This document shows positions 36,501-46,298 of a DNA stretch of 64,000 nucleotides, in pieces. Below the pieces are notes generated by a model. That model had not been told where the DNA came from. It did no database searches and saw only the letters and a program-made list of their open reading frames with translations. The first letter of the stretch is position 1; each line of letters opens with the position of its first letter. The position numbers and the translations under genes were made by a program. Where the stretch lies: assembly GCA_022059125.1 (NCBI GenBank), contig JAEUWY010000007.1, forward strand, positions 226,768 to 290,767. Reading direction: 5' to 3'. The stretch comes from Corynespora cassiicola (taxonomy: Eukaryota; Ascomycota; Dothideomycetes; Pleosporales; Corynesporascaceae).

Positions 36501-36921
36501 CATCGCACCAGTCAAATATATACTGCAACAAAGACTGAAGATTTCGCAAGAATCGCCTAGTTCTTTGAGACAAAACTTGGAACCTGGACCCATCAGCTTG
36601 TTCGTAGGGTTTCGCGGTGAGGATGCCCAAATGGTCTCTGATGCGCTCCACGACGGGATTAAGTCCAACATGATTGATATCCTCTCTCTTACACCGAGTA
36701 ACGATAAGAAGTGGCGGGCCCAGGATTGTGTCTTTAATCCTGGGTTTAAGAGCACGATTGAGCGCAAGGTTAAGAAAGAAGAATGTTTTGTATTTGTATG
36801 CGCATCCTCACAAGCTGCGAACGAATTTTCGAGCAACCTTAATGCTATAATAGGGGTGGATGTACAGAAGGAATTAGGCGATAGATATTTAGAGGAGGTA
36901 TTTGAAGTTGCGCAGCTATAG
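33584..36921 (+). CDS. Nitric oxide synthase, oxygenase plus reductase
   Basis: Join 33584..34143, 34188..34416, 34462..34923, 34981..36921 (1,063 aa). It should convert L-Arg to citrulline and NO with NADPH. The oxygenase half has the haem-thiolate segment LAWKHSRRCIMR (Cys ligand and stacking Trp kept), QEDGSILGDPLNV, the substrate-Glu block GVQYTATPFIGWFMDAEIG with VRNLADRERYN, and LNYAVHFSFQQANIRMTD. The reductase half has a flavodoxin domain (IGYCSSGTTAVKLARKAE, FGNGNSSYSDSF), the FAD motif RHFSLAS and the nucleotide motif FATGSGIAPVKYIL. The NADPH phosphate-binding region (LSLTPSNDKKWRAQD) is degenerate. The linker between halves is short. All three introns restore family sequence exactly. 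It ends 90 bp from the convergent MFS gene. Such fungal enzymes are known but patchily distributed; its role here is inferred. Confidence 0.92.
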
Positions 36922-37011
36922 GACGTATCTAGCAGCCCTAGATTTAGCTTCAGATTTCGGCCCGGTCGATGTCACATCATTTACCCTCAGATATGTGCCA
37001 TCTTTGCCGGT

Positions 37012-38789
37012 TCACTCTGGGGCCTTCTTCCCTATGAGTCCCCCATTTCGCAGTCCAAAGAAGCTCAAAGGAACAATAACCACACAGCCAGCAAATATTG
37101 TCCAAAACGCGGCCCTGAAACCGACCATGAGCCAGGCCTCGCGTGTGGTGACACCCGATTGCTCCGAAACAGATCTGGCGATAACGGCGATAACGGCCAG
37201 GCCGACCGAGTTACCAAACTGCCCAATCTCGCTGAAGACCCCACCAGCAAGCGATTGAAGGTCCGCCGGGAACGCGTCGGAGATTACGAGGTTCGAAATA
37301 GTAAACAGCGCTATCCGCATGTCAGCACAACAAGATGGGACATACTGTTCGGGGCACACGGACCGTCGGGATTGACGGGCGAAAGCACGAGAGCCCAGAA
37401 GGGTGCAAACCAATAGTTTGAGTCGATGGGCATCGTAGCCATCAAAGCAGGAGATGCCGCCGTCACTACGGCGGATATGACGGCGATCTTCTGGATGTGG
37501 ACTCGAGAGACGAGGTAGCCCGTCAGCACGTTGATGAAGACGCCTGAGCACACATGCGGGATGAACCTCAGTGAGCTCTCGAGCGCTGAAGTCCTCTCGA
37601 CCTGTTGGAAGCTGCGCGGGTTCTGTCAGAGGTGCTAGGGCAGTTGGGGGCTGGGTTCTGAGCATGCTTACTACAGTGTAGTCAAGTATTGGATGCAATT
37701 CATGGCAGCCCAGCTAAGGAAAACGCAAACACAAATGGATGAGAAGACAGCATTGCGCCACAGTCTGTTTGGGATAAGTGCCGGTCGATTTCTTCGCGTC
37801 TGATGTCTCATCCACAAGGGGAATAGAAGAATGAAGATAAAAGACAGCAGGAGCAACACGATGGCTTGAGGGTCCTGGATGCTCAGGCTGGAAGTTATTG
37901 CAGCCAAGATGTAAAGTAGAAGACCCAGACCAGCGCTTATGATAATTGCACCAATCCAGTCGATATCCCGAGTAAGGCGACGCATGCGGGAATCGGAGTG
38001 GTGGGCGTGCTGAATATCCGGCAGTAGCCACACAGCTGAAGTCGATATCAGGAAGTTGATTATAGCCGTAATGTAATAAGCCCATCTCCAGCCGATCGTG
38101 TCAGTGAAGACACCACCAAGCACAAGGCCTAGCGCGAAACCTAGGGGGGATCCAATGCCAACAATAGCGAAAGCGATATTGCGCCAGGTTCCCTTGGGAA
38201 AGGTATTTGTGATGAGACTCACGGTGGTTGGGAGACTCATGGCGATAGAGGCACCCTGAAATGTGCGGAACATGACGATTTGAATGCCAGAGCGAGAGAA
38301 GCCGACCGCCAAGGTGAAGACGATATACAGGTAGGTACCGGTGAGCCACATGAGTTTGGTGCCTATGATGTCGGCGACGGCGCCAAATATCAATAGTAAA
38401 CATCCTGCAGCGAGGTTGTAGACGGCGACAGGCCACAGAATCAGTGCTTCAGAAAGGTTGACGTCAAGGGCCACGCGGGGAAGAGCAGCTACAAGAATAC
38501 CGGTGCCAAAGGTGTTTATCACATATAAACTTGCTAGTATAGCGATGATGGAAACTCTTCGCGCCTTTGAAAGATTTCCGGCAGCTGTTGTGGAGTTTTC
38601 AGCGGTCAATTCCCCGGCCTCCACGTCGTCACTTGGCCCAGGTGCCTCTTTTCGTTGCTTTTCATCGGTCCACACTAGCTTTTGATCCAATTTACTGCCA
38701 GTCTCCGTGCATGAAGCCAAAATAGATGTATCCACAGCATCTACGGATGACAATTTGGCCGTGGTATCTGTGACAGAACCTGGCGTCAT
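37012..38789 (-). CDS. MFS exporter, DHA2-type drug:H+ antiporter (14 TM)
   Basis: Complement of join 37012..37310, 37364..37611, 37672..38789 (554 aa). A polar N-terminal tail of about 80 residues is followed by membrane segments. Family motifs include LPRVALDVNLSEALILWPVAVY, GAVADIIGTKLMWLTGT (motif A region), FRTFQGASIAMSLPT and GSPLGFALGLVLGGVFTDTIGW (motif C). The C-terminal half starts at FFQ-type sequence and includes LFTISNLVISDAFPADLQSL and GLAVIAVIARS. Both introns are canonical and restore frame. It lies tail to tail with the NO synthase and head to tail with the precursor gene. It probably exports the cluster product or gives self-protection. Confidence 0.9.
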
Positions 38790-39290
38790 AGCACCAGAAG
38801 AGGGCGTTTCTTTAACAAATGTAATGATGTGGATTGAATAACAACATGTACTGTTCTTGTGTAAGGTAGCTGTATGTGAAAAAATATATCGGATGAATGT
38901 GGATGCAGTATTAATATCCAGCGGTAATCATACTATATTTTATCCGCAGTGACGGTGTGATGGGATGCTGCTACTGCGGCGTGGGTCTTGGCGATGCGTT
39001 ACCCTAGAGAAAACTAGATAAAACTCGCATAAGCCCCAAGGGCACAGCACGCACATCACCCCGAATACTAGGGCCTTTTGGGTCGCATCTCCGTAAAGGG
39101 CGGTCTTCAACCATTCTTTTGGATTTGTTCATATTAGAAGCGGTTTTAGACAGATGACAGCGCACGAATTATTCTGGCAAATCAAAGACTGTTTAGTACT
39201 ACCTCTATCCCGATCCGAGATGGGGCTTCACAATTTCTTTTCTTTCGCTCAATTCTGCATAACTAAAAGCTAACACATGTTGCCTTCGCT
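38790..39290. promoter_or_regulatory. Region between precursor 3' end and MFS start
   Basis: 501 bp that should contain the MFS promoter and the precursor 3' UTR. No gene is seen. Confidence 0.35.
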
Positions 39291-39658
39291 TCAATTGTTT
39301 CCCCCCTTGGCATGCCAAAGGTTCCCAACAATCTCATCAGAGTCGCTTCTCTTGTCATCATCCTTTGCATGCCAGAGGTTTCCAACAACCTCATCCGAGT
39401 CGCTCCGCTTGCTGTCTTCCTTTGCATGCCAGAGGTTTCCAACGACCTCGTCAGAATCGCTCCGCTTGCTGTCTTCCTTTGCATGCCAGAGGTTCCCAAC
39501 CAGATTGTCAGAATCTTGGAGGGTTCCTATTTCGCCTTTTTAGATTTGAACTAGAGTTCAAGATCATGATCTTTTATGAGGCAGATGCACTTACTCTCCA
39601 CCAGTGGTGCGGCCAGAGCACCTACTGCCACGCCAAGGATGACCAACGAGAGTTTCAT
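39291..39658 (-). CDS. RiPP precursor peptide with four Kex2-delimited repeats (dikaritin-like)
   Basis: Complement of join 39291..39535, 39595..39658 (102 aa). Exon 1 is a signal peptide (MKLSLVILGVAVGALAAPLVE). A 59-nt GTAAGT...AAG intron leads to four repeats with unit SDSDEVVGNLWHAKEDSKR. The first repeat is a variant starting EIGTLQDSDNL, and the last ends WHAKGGNN without a dibasic site. Lys-Arg pairs separate the units, as in Kex2-processed ustiloxin/phomopsin-type precursors. Between units the codons vary at third positions while the peptide stays nearly identical, evidence that this frame is selected. The invariant VGNLWHAK has Trp and His as likely modification sites. A UstYa oxidase lies 1.16 kb upstream on the other strand. 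Main alternative: a secreted pheromone-like or effector repeat peptide. Confidence 0.85.
39308..39536. repeat. 57-bp tandem repeat, four copies (coding)
   Basis: Four 57-bp units, each with the GCATGCCAGAGGTT-type landmark on the plus strand. They encode the 19-residue repeats of the precursor on the minus strand. The outer two units are most diverged and the middle two nearly identical, as expected from unequal exchange. Confidence 0.9.
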
Positions 39659-40815
39659 ATTCGATGAAGGCAACTTTGGGGACAGGATTTGGTTTTCCTG
39701 GATTGAAAAAAAGTAGGACTGCTGAATATATTTTGATTTATTTCTAAAGGGAAGAAAATTGTAGGTGGCCCTGACGAGATAGATATTTATCAACGAGCCC
39801 TTGGGTTTTCCTGCCTGCTTCTAGGCAAATTTCCCTTTTGAGGCATGTGCCGAAGTACCGTACTGTCGGTTTTGGTCCCCACAGTGTATCCTGCTAGAAC
39901 CTGGGTGTTATTTAGCTTAGCATTGGGTCTAGCTAGTGACTAAGACAGTGATTGGTTCAGAATATTCCTTCCAACTTTTTGAAAGACAGCAATCGACAAC
40001 GGAGACGTCTCGCACGATAGGCATCGATTTATCCGCTTCTAGTAATTCAGAAATCAGTGGGGTTGCATTCAACCTGCATTTTAATATCTCGCTGGATTGC
40101 ATATGCAGAATCGGGGACAAGGGTTCCGAGAGCAGATGCCAAGTGCCTCGCAGTGCAAATCATATGTCTTGAACCGAAATCAGACGTATCATAGGCAAAG
40201 GACCGCCTGCGTTATGCCATGGATTGGTCCTCCGCATGCCTTGGAAAAAGGCAACATCTGATATTCGAGGCTGGAATCTAAGGTTATCGCAGCCAGCCCG
40301 GGCGCCGACCCGCATATGCATCGGGGGCTTGGCGAGTAGCCGTTGAAGGCTCGTCCCGGAGCCCCTGCAACCTCCTTCCCACATGGGATTGGGGTTTTCC
40401 GGAATGAGTAAGGTGTCTTGTTCAAATTTCTACTTTGGAACATTTGATGCGAGTCTCTGTGCACGAGAGGATCGGCGCTTAGGATCGTGAGTTACGTGTA
40501 CGTGCCACTACCGGCCGGAGATGGTGACCCGTAGGTGCTGTAGAATGCACAAGCTAGTCGTTTTTGCCGTTTGGGCACATGATTCGAGGATCTACGCAAT
40601 GATTGGAAAAAAGGCGTTGGTCCACTCGAATGATTCAACCGGGCCGATTCATGAACCGAGCACCATTAGGTGGAGGGTGTATTGGACACTCTTCTCCCTA
40701 TCCAAGTACTTCTAGATCTGTGACTACCCAGACCACGACAGATACATATTCCGGTTGTCAGAGAATCTGATTGCCGACCTCCCACCCTCCCCAAAGATCT
40801 GCCCCTCCATCCACA
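39659..40815. promoter_or_regulatory. Divergent promoter region of precursor and UstYa gene
   Basis: 1,157 bp between divergent starts. It holds a CCGGCCGG palindrome near 40508, of the CGG/CCG type bound by Zn2Cys6 regulators. No supported gene is seen. Shared regulation is inferred from the layout. Confidence 0.4.
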
Positions 40816-41882
40816 ATGAATTTAGATTTCTCACATCAAGGTCTGAAAAATGACATGGCCAGCGAGGAAGCTCCATTTCTCTCAGATGACGAGAAGAGAT
40901 CGGAAATATCAGTAGAAGGGATCCGAGGTTCACCGTCTCCAGCTCGAAGGCACCTAACCAACCTCGTGAACGCCCTTCTCCTTGTGCTCCTCGTTGTCTC
41001 AAATGGTGCTTGGTGGGCCGCGTTCCACAGTAGGGAGGCACAGGAAGCAAGCTCGTCTTGTGTGCGGCCCCAGCTCGTATGGTGTAAGATGATTCATGGA
41101 CGGGTATCGGCCCGCTGTTTGGAGAGACGGGAGCACTGACGTTGGTGTAGCACCGGGCACTATAGCGATTGAATACGAGAGGGTAGTCCTGAATAGGTCC
41201 ATCGAGTCGGAGAATGTATTTGCTGGAAAGCGCACCAAAGCGATGGATGAAGCGTGGGCTGAACTCGTCAAGCGTATGTACTTGTTCATCTTTTCCTTGG
41301 CGAAGTTGTCACTACTTTCGTTCATCAACTGCACCATTACTTACTTTTTTGCATAGCAATGGCACTGAAGATATCAAAGGAAGAGCTTGAGCAATTAGGA
41401 GAGACGTCCATCTCATTCAGAGATGGATCAGGCTACCTGGCTGAAATGGGCGTGTTCCATGAGCTCCATTGCGTGGTACGTACCTGGCGCTGAGGGCATG
41501 ACCATGTCACAACAGGACCTCTTACCTTGAAATAGAAGCACCTTCATGAGCACTTGAGTTTGGATTTCCGTAACATGACGGAGGACGAGCTGGACTTTGA
41601 AAGGGCTCACGTAGGTATGTTGGTTCCATGAAAAGAGTCTTGGCGGGGTGTACAGAAAACGACAGACTGACCGACGGACCAGACCACTGCTTGGAGTATT
41701 TGCGCGAGGCGGCGATGTGCAGGGGCGACCCCACACTAGCCTTCTTCACATGGGACGATGGGATTCCAAAGTCAAAGAGGGATACGACGAACGAGTGTGT
41801 GAAGTGGGACAAATTGCGTGCGTTTGCCGAGTCGCGCATGGTCGATGTGTCGGATTACAGCGTCTTGAACCGGGACGGATGA
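40816..41882 (+). CDS. UstYa-family (DUF3328) oxidase
   Basis: Join 40816..41083, 41151..41273, 41357..41475, 41536..41614, 41683..41882 (262 aa). UstYa proteins are membrane-anchored metal-dependent oxidases that cyclise or crosslink dikaritin RiPP cores and modify some other fungal peptides. A cytoplasmic tail is followed by one membrane segment (LVNALLLVLLVVSNGAWWAAF). Then come SPGTIAIEYERVV, the first signature FHELHCV-KHLHEH, and the second DHCLEYLREAAMCRGD, which together give the conserved HxxHC and HCxxxLR motifs. The conserved ending TWDDGIPKSKRDTTNECVKWDKL is present. All four introns restore family sequence. Its position next to a Kex2-repeat precursor is the classic dikaritin arrangement. 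Only one copy is found in the window, whereas ustiloxin-type loci often have two. Confidence 0.92.
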
Positions 41883-41924
41883 AGGCGACGCTGATGATTG
41901 GGTCTTCGAGCGCAGGAAAACTCA

Positions 41925-42005
41925 GGTATTCGGTCGTCAAACCTAGATGTTCGGTCGTCAAATCAAGATATTCGGTCGTCCAACCTAGATATTCGGTCAT
42001 CAAAA
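41925..42005 (+). repeat. 21-bp minisatellite, about four copies
   Basis: Successive units of the form TATTCGGTCGTCAAACCTAGA, 42 bp after the UstYa stop. Noncoding as far as I can see. Confidence 0.8.
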
Positions 42006-42282
42006 CCAAAAAAGGACATGTCTACAGCCATGAGCATAACCAATGGAAAAAAAGGGAAGAGAATCAAAATGCTCTCCTCAGTAAATCGGCAGGGCTGGTT
42101 GCGATTGGTGTCTCGTATTCAACCTGATGACTGGTTTCTAGCTCTATTTTTAAAGACATGTGGCCGGGCAGACGATTAGTGGCCAATGTCTTGTGTGATA
42201 ATGTACAATGTCCATATATCTGGACGAGTGATGTGTGAAGGCCGAGATTGGGGGTTTGCAGACCGCCCTCGATCGTCTGTTC

Positions 42283-43514
42283 TCAACACTTGGTCTGATT
42301 CTTGGGGTGAACTTCATGCAGGATGAGCTTCTTGTAGCCTTCGACTGCACTCTCGAGTTCTCCGACGGTGATGGACTCGTCGGCAGTGTGGGCCCTCAGT
42401 ATGTCCCCGGGCCCGTAGAGATATCGCGTGTGGTTGCCCTGCAGCCTCGGAATGTCGGTACCGTAGGACATGACGTCCGTCTCAAAACCTGGTAAGCAGT
42501 CAGCACCATGGCATTGCAGTCGAGCAGTCAGCGGAGGGGCGTACCATCGACGTTGCAGTTGGTATCGACGACACCAAAGCCAAAGGGGCAAACGAGGGTG
42601 AAGGCGTCGGGGTCAACGCTGGTCAGGAGTTCCTGGAGCCGGTCTCTCACGATGATGTGGCCGTTTTCCTGGGGCCCCAGGGCGACTCGAATGGCCAGCG
42701 ATGCGTTTGCTGCGTCGGGGATGACATTGGCGGCGACGCCGCCGGCCATGACGCCCACGTTGACCGTGGTGTTGCCATAGACGTCGCTGCTGCCGAGGTC
42801 GGCGTCGATGGCCCTCACGAGGGCACGCATGAGCACTTCGTTGGCGCTCTTCCCAGACGCAGGATAGCCACTGTGGCCGGACAGGCCCTTTGCGAAGACA
42901 TTGCAGGCCATGCCTCCCTTGTGGCCACAGGCCAAGGTGCTGTTGGTGGGCTCGCCGAAGATGGCGACGCTCGGGCGGGTGCTGCGGTTGGTCATGACGT
43001 CGGAGAAATGGATCATGCCATCGCCATTGGACTCCTCGCCGACGACGAAGGCGAGCATGACATCGTCGCCGGTGATGGCGCCGGCGGCCACGAGCTCTAG
43101 CACGGCCAGGGTCTGGGCGGCCACGGAGCCCTTTGCGTCCGAGGTGCCGCGGCCAGCGATGACAGTGTCGGCGGTTGGCGGGTCAGGCCCGGAGCGCGAG
43201 TAGGGGAAGAAGGGCGGGACGACGTCGATGTGGGTCGTGACGACAATGCGCGACCGGTTGGAGGCGCGCGGGCCGGGCCAGGCGAGGACGTTGAACCGAT
43301 CGGACTCGGGCAAGAATTGGCGCTCCGTGGCCAGGCCATGCTCGGCGAGGTAGTCAATCAGAAAGTCGCCGACGGCGGCCTCGGCCCCGGATATGGAGGG
43401 GATGTCGACGATGGACTGGTGCAGCGACAGGAGCTGGTCGCGGTATGGGGGGGCACTCTGGGCGCTTACGGCGAGGCCACACAGGAGCAGCGCGGGGGGG
43501 ACTGCCTGCTTCAT
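42283..43514 (-). CDS. Secreted M20-family metallopeptidase
   Basis: Complement of join 42283..42488, 42545..43514 (391 aa). Signal peptide MKQAVPPALLLCGLAVSAQS after the ATG at 43514; the frame extends further upstream but without signal-like sequence. Zinc ligands and catalytic residues of M20 are present: THIDVVPP, GRGTSDAKGSVAAQ, GEESNGDG, FGEPTNS and AHTADESI after the intron. SGHSGYPASGKSANEVLM marks the dimerisation domain. It is probably an exo- or aminoacyl-peptidase acting in the secretory path or outside. Next to a Kex2-type precursor it could trim core peptides after dibasic cleavage, but that is only inferred from position; M20 peptidases are common. Confidence 0.88.
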
Positions 43515-44394
43515 GCTGGGCGAGACGACGGAACGGCGTGCTGGTACGTCTGTCGGGCCTGTCGGAGGGTGGGTAGATAAAGACTGGCTCGCGGTTCCAC
43601 GTGGGAGTATGGGACCCTGGGCCTGGTAGGAACAGAACTGGCCGGGTAATGTCGACGGTTTAAGTACACCGACGCAGCCAAGCAGCCATGCCAGCCCGGC
43701 GCCCACAAACCCTCGCCCTCATCTCCGCACACTCGCAGGCGGCGGCTGGCCAGAGGGAGTGCCATGTCGACCGCGGCCCAGCTCCCCCATCCTCCTCGTA
43801 TCGGCCCCGCGTGCTGCAGTGGCTCGGCGCGGCCAGAGCGGCACGGCACGGCACGCCACGCCACGCCGCGCCACGGGACCCTGCCGTGACCCTCGCCAAT
43901 CGACACGGGCGTGCAAATGACGGGAGTGGGAGGAGCATCGCACGAGGCCGCGAGGGGAAGGCAGATGGCCTGTCGACGCGCCGTCGGACGCCGAAGCTTC
44001 ATGCACCATCTCTTCTGGCCCGGAGCATCCTCCTCCTGGCCGAACCGAGCCCTGGCTGGCAGGCACGTACCGTACTCGCAATCTATTCTCCCAGACAGGC
44101 CATGGATGAACGCGTGGGATCCAACAACCGCCAAGCAAACCCCTACGTCTTTTGCATGCACGCTTGCCTGAAAGCAATGTGCCCAACCGAGAACCCAACC
44201 GACACGACGGCTCCGTGGGCTGGCTCCGTGGGCTGGCTCCGTGGGCTGTGCAGTTCCGGGGTGAGGCTCCTGCCAGACGGCAACCGCCCTGCCTATAACA
44301 CACGCACTGGCTGTAGCGTGCCAGACGGGCTGCTAGCTTGACTTTCAGCTGGAGGCACACACGACACTGCAGCTCCTCTGGTAGCCACTCTGCC
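43515..44394. other. GC-rich divergent intergenic region
   Basis: 880 bp between divergent starts. Long open frames on both strands come from GC-rich composition and show no family motif. Contains CACGGCACGGCACGC-type runs near 43840 and a 13-bp direct repeat (GGCTCCGTGGGCT, three copies) at about 44211-44250. Confidence 0.5.
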
Positions 44395-45965
44395 ATGGCT
44401 CCTGTCTACTTCGAGACGGGTCGACACCTCATCGCCGCCAGCATCTCTCTGGCGGCCGTGGATGTCATCGCTGTCCTGACCAAGTTCTGGGTGCGCCTGA
44501 GCCTCAAGCAGCCTCTGCTGGCTGACGACTGGCTCCTGGTGCCCGCAACCGTACGTACCCACCCTCTCTTGTTCGCGCAGACCATGGCTCGACCGCGCCG
44601 CATCGCTTGACCGTCCTGGACAACATCAGTGTCAGTCTACATTGTTCTTGACTGTCCTTGCCGACCTGAGAGGGGGTTGACAGGCTACAGGCCCTATCCA
44701 TCGGCATCGGCGCCATGCTCACATATGGCGCTTCTGAGGGCGCCCTCGGAGGTTCCATGAGCATCCCCCCCGGAGCTCCCGGTCGACTCGAACTGGAGAT
44801 GGAGCGACTGACGCTGGGAAGAAAGGTATGTCTGTCAAGCCTTGGTAGGAGGCCCTCCGTTGAGCCCCACTGACCACGAACCGCCATGTCTGGACAGATC
44901 CAATACCCCTTTCTCTTCCTGCATCCGCTGGCTATGGGCTTGGTTAGATGCAGCTTCCTCTTCCTATACCTGCGCATCTTCTCCATCAACAGGCCCCGCA
45001 AGCTCGTCACCCTGTCCATATACATCGTCGCAGCATGGACAGTGTCCTTCTTCTTCGCTGAGCTGTTCCAATGCGGCACACACTTCACCTCCAACTGGGG
45101 CTCAGTCAAAGTCTTCGCCACCCATTGCCCGGACACGCTGTGGATATTATTTGTGTACTTCCTCACCAGCGCCATCCTTGACATTTACATACTCATCCTG
45201 CCTATACCGTTTGTACGCCCCCGCCTGTGCCCCTCTTTCTCTCGTCACGCGCAAAAACTGACCGAACGTGCTTTTGTAGATTTGGAAACTGAAGTTGACC
45301 ACTACCAAAAAGATTGGCATCTTGTCCATCTTTCTTGTGGGCTCCGCGTATGTCCATGTCCCTCGGGCCCACAAAAATGGCCTGGCTCGCCGCTGACAGG
45401 TGCTGACGTTTGTGGAATAGCACGGTTGTAGCCTCTGTGCTTCGGCTTTCCTTCATGGCCCCACGTGTTTTCTCCACAAAACAGGGCCCCCCAGTGTCGT
45501 TTGAGCAAAGATCAGGTTCGTCCACTCCCATGATTCCCCGGGGCGCCTGAGAAATCAAACTGACTCGCACCCCCAACAGCCAGCCTGTCATCGACCCTGT
45601 ACTGGGGCATGATTGAACTCGGTGTAGCCATCTTCGTGGCCTGCCTCCCCACGGTCCAAAAGTTCCTCCGCTCAAAAGGCGGCAAGGGCTTCCTATCCTT
45701 CATCAGCGTCACGACCCTGTCTTCCAAGTCGAAGAGTGCCACCACGTCGTCGTCGTCACAGACCATCGGCTCCAAGGCGACCTACAAGCCACGCATCTGC
45801 GTCGACCAGACCGTCGACGTCGCATACGAGGACACGGATACAGACAGCAGGCCCATTCTCTTCGGCCTGGATTCTCGGTGGACGAAGCGTAGCAAGAAGA
45901 GCGAGGATAACGCCAGCGACATCGAGATGCAGTCGGGACGGTCAAGGTCGTCAGACCCGTGTTAA
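44395..45965 (+). CDS. Fungal rhodopsin-domain (PTH11-like) seven-helix membrane protein
   Basis: Join 44395..44550, 44691..44825, 44898..45212, 45280..45347, 45421..45515, 45580..45965 (384 aa). The first helices include FWVRLSLKQPLLADDWLL, then IGIGAMLTYGASEGALGG. FLHPLAMGLVRCSFLFLYLRIF, FQCGTHFTSNWG and ILDIYILILPIPF-IWKLKL match the conserved core. ATVVASVLRLSF and LYWGMIELGVAIFVACLPTVQKFL close the domain. A Ser-rich cytoplasmic tail follows. These proteins are putative receptors or membrane sensors in plant-associated fungi. Exon 1-2 linkage (140-nt intron) is the least certain junction. It is possibly just a neighbour of the peptide cluster. Confidence 0.85.
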
Positions 45966-46298
45966 GGCTACAAGCTTCTAGCAAAGTCAAAGAGCTAGCA
46001 GCTACTTGAATCAAATTTGAAAAATGATTGTTATCAAGTTTGAAAACGGATATGTCTATAAACATCCCACCTAGTTGCATCGGATACATCACAGTACAAG
46101 TAAAGCCGTTGAATGTCTCATTGTCAGATATCTGATAGGTCACTTGCTTCTGGAAAGATCCCACATATTTCCATTGTGTCATTTCTCGGGTACAAACCGA
46201 AAATTGTATACCCGTTCCGTCAATCGGTAAGCAAGCTTTGCCCTCGATCTTGGCCCAGCCAAGGTAAGCATTGAGTAATCATGCTGCACTTAAGTTGC
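45966..46298. other. Convergent 3' intergenic region
   Basis: 333 bp between converging stops; no gene seen. Confidence 0.4.

Noticed and set aside
39263..39499. Minus-strand open frame GTSGMQRKTASGA repeats
   Set aside because: This is another frame of the same tandem repeat; the frame joined to the signal peptide by the intron is the one with Kex2 sites and stays open to a normal stop.
39312..39554. Plus-strand open frame with repeated MPEVSNNLIRVAPLAVFLC, also a possible repeat peptide
   Set aside because: It has no signal peptide and no dibasic sites. Codon variation between units is silent on the minus strand, not on this one, so it is the shadow of the precursor gene.
39291..39658. 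Alpha-type mating pheromone precursor
   Set aside because: The Kex2-repeat layout is similar, but the core lacks the Trp-Cys...Gly-Gln-Cys-Trp type pattern of Sordariomycete pheromones, and a UstYa gene is adjacent. Not fully excluded.
41746..42009. Minus-strand frame with repeated TEYLGWTTEYLDLTTEHLG
   Set aside because: It is a translation of the 21-bp minisatellite and the antisense of UstYa exon 5, with no independent support.
43511..44341. Long overlapping open frames on both strands (about 217 aa each)
   Set aside because: They come from GC-rich composition and simple repeats, have no family motif, and lie between two well-defined divergent genes.
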